The position numbers and the translations under genes were made by a program. Below are positions 63,648 through 64,000 of a stretch of 64,000 nucleotides of DNA, one piece after another (positions within the stretch are counted from its first letter, which is position 1; every line of letters begins with the position of its first letter). The stretch lies in NCBI RefSeq assembly GCF_004366035.1, contig NZ_SOEE01000001.1, positions 310,001-374,000 on the forward strand. Reading direction: 5' to 3'. Under the pieces are notes generated by a model. That model did not search any database, was not told where the DNA came from, and saw nothing but the letters and a program-made list of their open reading frames with translations. The DNA comes from Cytobacillus oceanisediminis (GTDB lineage Bacteria > Bacillota > Bacilli > Bacillales > Cytobacillaceae).

Positions 63648-64000
63648 TTACTTTGCTGAGCATATCGCTAAAGCCAAGGAATAAACCTTACTTTCTGCCG
63701 AATCTGCTCTTGAAGTAAGAACGATCGGCGCTTTGGCACCTGCGATAACAGCTCCTACTTTGGCTTTTGCAAAGTAGACAAGTGATTTATATAAAGTATT
63801 CCCAACTTCTATAGTCGGCACCAATAAAATATCTGCCTGTCCTGCAACTTCACTTTTGATTCCCTTATGTTCAGCCGCTTCAAAAGAAATTGCATTATCC
63901 AAAGCCAGAGGACCGTCGACAAGACAATCTTTTATCTGGCCCCTTTGGTTCATAAGAGTTAATGCTGAGGCATCCAGAGTTGCCTGCATAGCAGGGTTAA
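63648..64000 (-). CDS. ptb: Phosphate butyryltransferase (5' end cut by window edge)
   Basis: The last about 116 residues are visible; the frame runs to the window end. The C-terminal phosphotransacetylase-like sequence ([40 protein letters not shown]) fits Ptb. It turns acyl-CoA and phosphate to acyl phosphate for Buk. It is the first bkd-operon gene in B. subtilis, where SigL and BkdR control the promoter; that promoter would be outside this window. Confidence 0.92.
   Translation of the reverse strand, partial: NPAMQATLDASALTLMNQRGQIKDCLVDGPLALDNAISFEAAEHKGIKSEVAGQADILLVPTIEVGNTLYKSLVYFAKAKVGAVIAGAKAPIVLTSRADSAESKVYSLALAICSAK

Overview
This window is chromosomal core sequence from a spore-forming Bacillaceae species. 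The gene content and order follow the Bacillus subtilis spoVAF-to-ptb interval closely: spoVA, spoIIA, dacF, pdp, punA, deoB, xerD, yqzK, fur, spoIIM, nudF, mciZ, yqk and yqj genes, zwf, gndA, art, brxB, bkd, buk, bcd and ptb. Several insertions and deletions point to a Cytobacillus/Mesobacillus-like relative rather than B. subtilis itself; that genus guess is inference. No rRNA, tRNA, CRISPR array, prophage or transposase is visible.

Layout. 1-7.5 kb: forespore control and germination genes (spoVAF, spoVAEa, spoVAB, spoVAA, sigF, spoIIAB, spoIIAA, dacF), all on the minus strand. The spoIIAA upstream region shows a SigH-type promoter and Spo0A boxes, and dacF has a SigF-type promoter. 6.2-9.9 kb: nucleoside salvage (pdp, punA, deoB). 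10-13.8 kb: xerD, yqzK, fur, spoIIM and a GNAT gene. 13.8-17.8 kb: an EndoQ-family DNA repair nuclease, nudF, the 44-residue FtsZ inhibitor mciZ, yqkF, a membrane protein and yqkE. 18-22 kb: acetoacetate and ketone-body metabolism (scoA, scoB, thiolase), divergent from HMG-CoA lyase. 22-29 kb: the yqk/yqj block with a SOS-type Y-family polymerase and its YolD-like partner. 29.4-35 kb: a proline T-box with proI, a glycosyltransferase, namA, and a sodium-dependent transporter behind a second T-box that probably reads phenylalanine. 35-41.6 kb: histidine phosphatase, rnz, zwf, gndA, dinB. 41.7-50.6 kb: cheW, an M20 peptidase, propionyl-CoA carboxylase subunit, methylmalonyl-CoA epimerase, prli42, L,D-transpeptidase, yqjA, the arginine ABC transporter artPQM and brxB. 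50.8-64 kb: methylmalonyl-CoA mutase (mutA, mutB, meaB) followed upstream by the branched-chain keto acid operon (bkdB, bkdAB, bkdAA, lpdV, buk, bcd, partial ptb).

Metabolic logic. The bkd operon converts branched-chain amino acids to acyl-CoAs. YqjD, the epimerase and MutAB/MeaB can carry propionyl-CoA to succinyl-CoA, and HMG-CoA lyase, ScoAB and thiolase can finish leucine carbon to acetyl-CoA.

No wholly new multi-gene system is evident. The points most worth a second look are a spoVA operon without spoVAC, spoVAD and spoVAEb; a dispersed repeat that in three cases starts at or within a few bases of a stop codon in the same orientation as the gene; the phenylalanine-type T-box on an NSS transporter; an orphan plus-strand terminator at 50.8 kb that may end a small RNA; and small genes (mciZ, prli42 and two unassigned ORFs).
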